Assembly: GCA_008360955.1 (NCBI GenBank)
Contig: LUCM01003469.1
Location: 62,001-126,000 of the forward strand
DNA length: 64,000 nt
Source: Fasciolopsis buskii
Lineage: Eukaryota > Platyhelminthes > Trematoda > Plagiorchiida > Fasciolidae
Reading direction: 5' to 3'
Shown here one piece after another: positions 63,374-64,000 of this stretch (positions are counted from its first letter, which is position 1; each line of letters begins with the position of its first letter). The notes beneath the pieces were generated by a model that saw only the letters and a list, made by a program, of their open reading frames with translations, had not been told where the DNA came from and did no database searches. The position numbers were made by a program, and so were the translations under genes.

Positions 63374-63947
63374 CAGACGGATCTGAATGGCTGGTTAGAT
63401 GGAAGAGATTTTAAATGTTCTGTTTTCAATTAGCAAACGTGAAAACCCGGCCACTTGCAAGAATTTAGTATACATGATCAAAACGACTTAGACGTGTCTG
63501 GATGTCGTTATGAAAGCGATAGCATACTTCCTTTTAATATGAGCAGCATAATTGCTCTGTGCACTCAGTGACTCTTTCATTCGAGCACATTTGCTTGTCC
63601 AAAGTATTGAACATAGTAATTTCCTTACTTCAAGAGCCCAACATCCCAATTTAGGAGTTGGAATTCACTGGTTCGCCATGGGGCTTGGCTTTTAAACTGG
63701 TTTGCAAGGTATTTAGATCGTCCCATTTGACATTTCAACCACAATGAAGTTGGTCGCTGACTGGGTGCTCAGTGTGAGCTTTAATTTATCAGTGGTCAAG
63801 CTAAGAAACTGTAAATACCGAATTGTGTAAGAACTGCCAGGTAGGGCACACACGGCGCTGAAGACCTTAGCAAGAGTGGAAGCGTGAGAAGAAAAAGAAG
63901 TGCAATTTTAGGATGCTTATGAAGAGCATAGATTTTGTTGCTTGCAG

Positions 63948-63956
63948 TATGATCAG
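63948..63956 (+). CDS. Possible 9-base microexon
   Basis: A clear acceptor TTGCTTGCAG and a clear donor GTGAGTAAA frame TATGATCAG, nine bases (Tyr-Asp-Gln in phase 0). Flukes do use tiny symmetric exons. Chance pairing of splice-like motifs is also likely, and no neighbour exon was found. Confidence 0.2.
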
Positions 63957-64000
63957 GTGAGTAAAATACTACTTCTGCGTATCATTGAAAGATATTAGGG

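Larger units (their letters stand above)
54287..64000. other. Final 9.7 kb, mostly non-coding
   Basis: Presumed intron and flank of the gene starting at 54114. The + strand is T-rich to about 59.5 kb and becomes more A-rich after that. It holds an RT fragment (56090-56420), microsatellites and a SINE-like segment at 62578. No further exon is supported, apart from one possible 9-base microexon at 63948. Confidence 0.45.

Overview
The window looks like repeat-rich nuclear DNA of a flatworm, most likely a digenean trematode. Exons are short and far apart and lie on the + strand. Their introns are long and T-rich with GT/AG borders. The intervening DNA is filled with decayed RTE-like non-LTR retrotransposons, a Penelope-like element, tRNA-derived SINEs and (TA)n microsatellites. 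There is no bacterial, plasmid or phage organisation. Species was not determined. N runs at 12276-12400 and 33032-33906 mark draft-assembly gaps.

Layout. (1) 180-3620: an RTE-like element on the - strand, nearly complete in layout but broken by frameshifts and stops. (2) 3970-13272: + strand exons of a DDX1-type DEAD-box RNA helicase. They encode two successive SPRY modules, whereas known animal DDX1 has one. The last exon is present twice because 838 bases (11438-12275) recur identically at 12401-13238 across an N gap, probably an assembly error. The helicase motifs of DDX1 are not recognisable anywhere in the window. (3) 13273-22721: about 9.4 kb with no recognised coding exon. (4) 22722-53303: a chain of + strand exons of matching phase, ending in a stop codon. 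The last three exons resemble the C-terminal domain of protein 4.1/coracle. Their introns hold a second RTE copy (27480-29870), a short RT fragment, an N gap framed by (TA)n, a Penelope-like element (42857-43923, - strand) and SINEs. (5) 54114-54286: a probable first coding exon for a single-pass membrane protein. (6) 54287-64000: mostly non-coding with one more RT fragment and SINE-like sequence.

The most interesting points are: the doubled SPRY module in a DDX1-type protein; a Penelope-like element that lost its reverse-transcriptase palm but kept its GIY-YIG endonuclease; a hammerhead-ribozyme-like fold whose core contains that element's stop codon; and dispersed solo hammerhead-like repeats with well-kept helices and an altered core. 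Exon joins were inferred by eye from splice signals, phase and family similarity, without transcripts or database searches.
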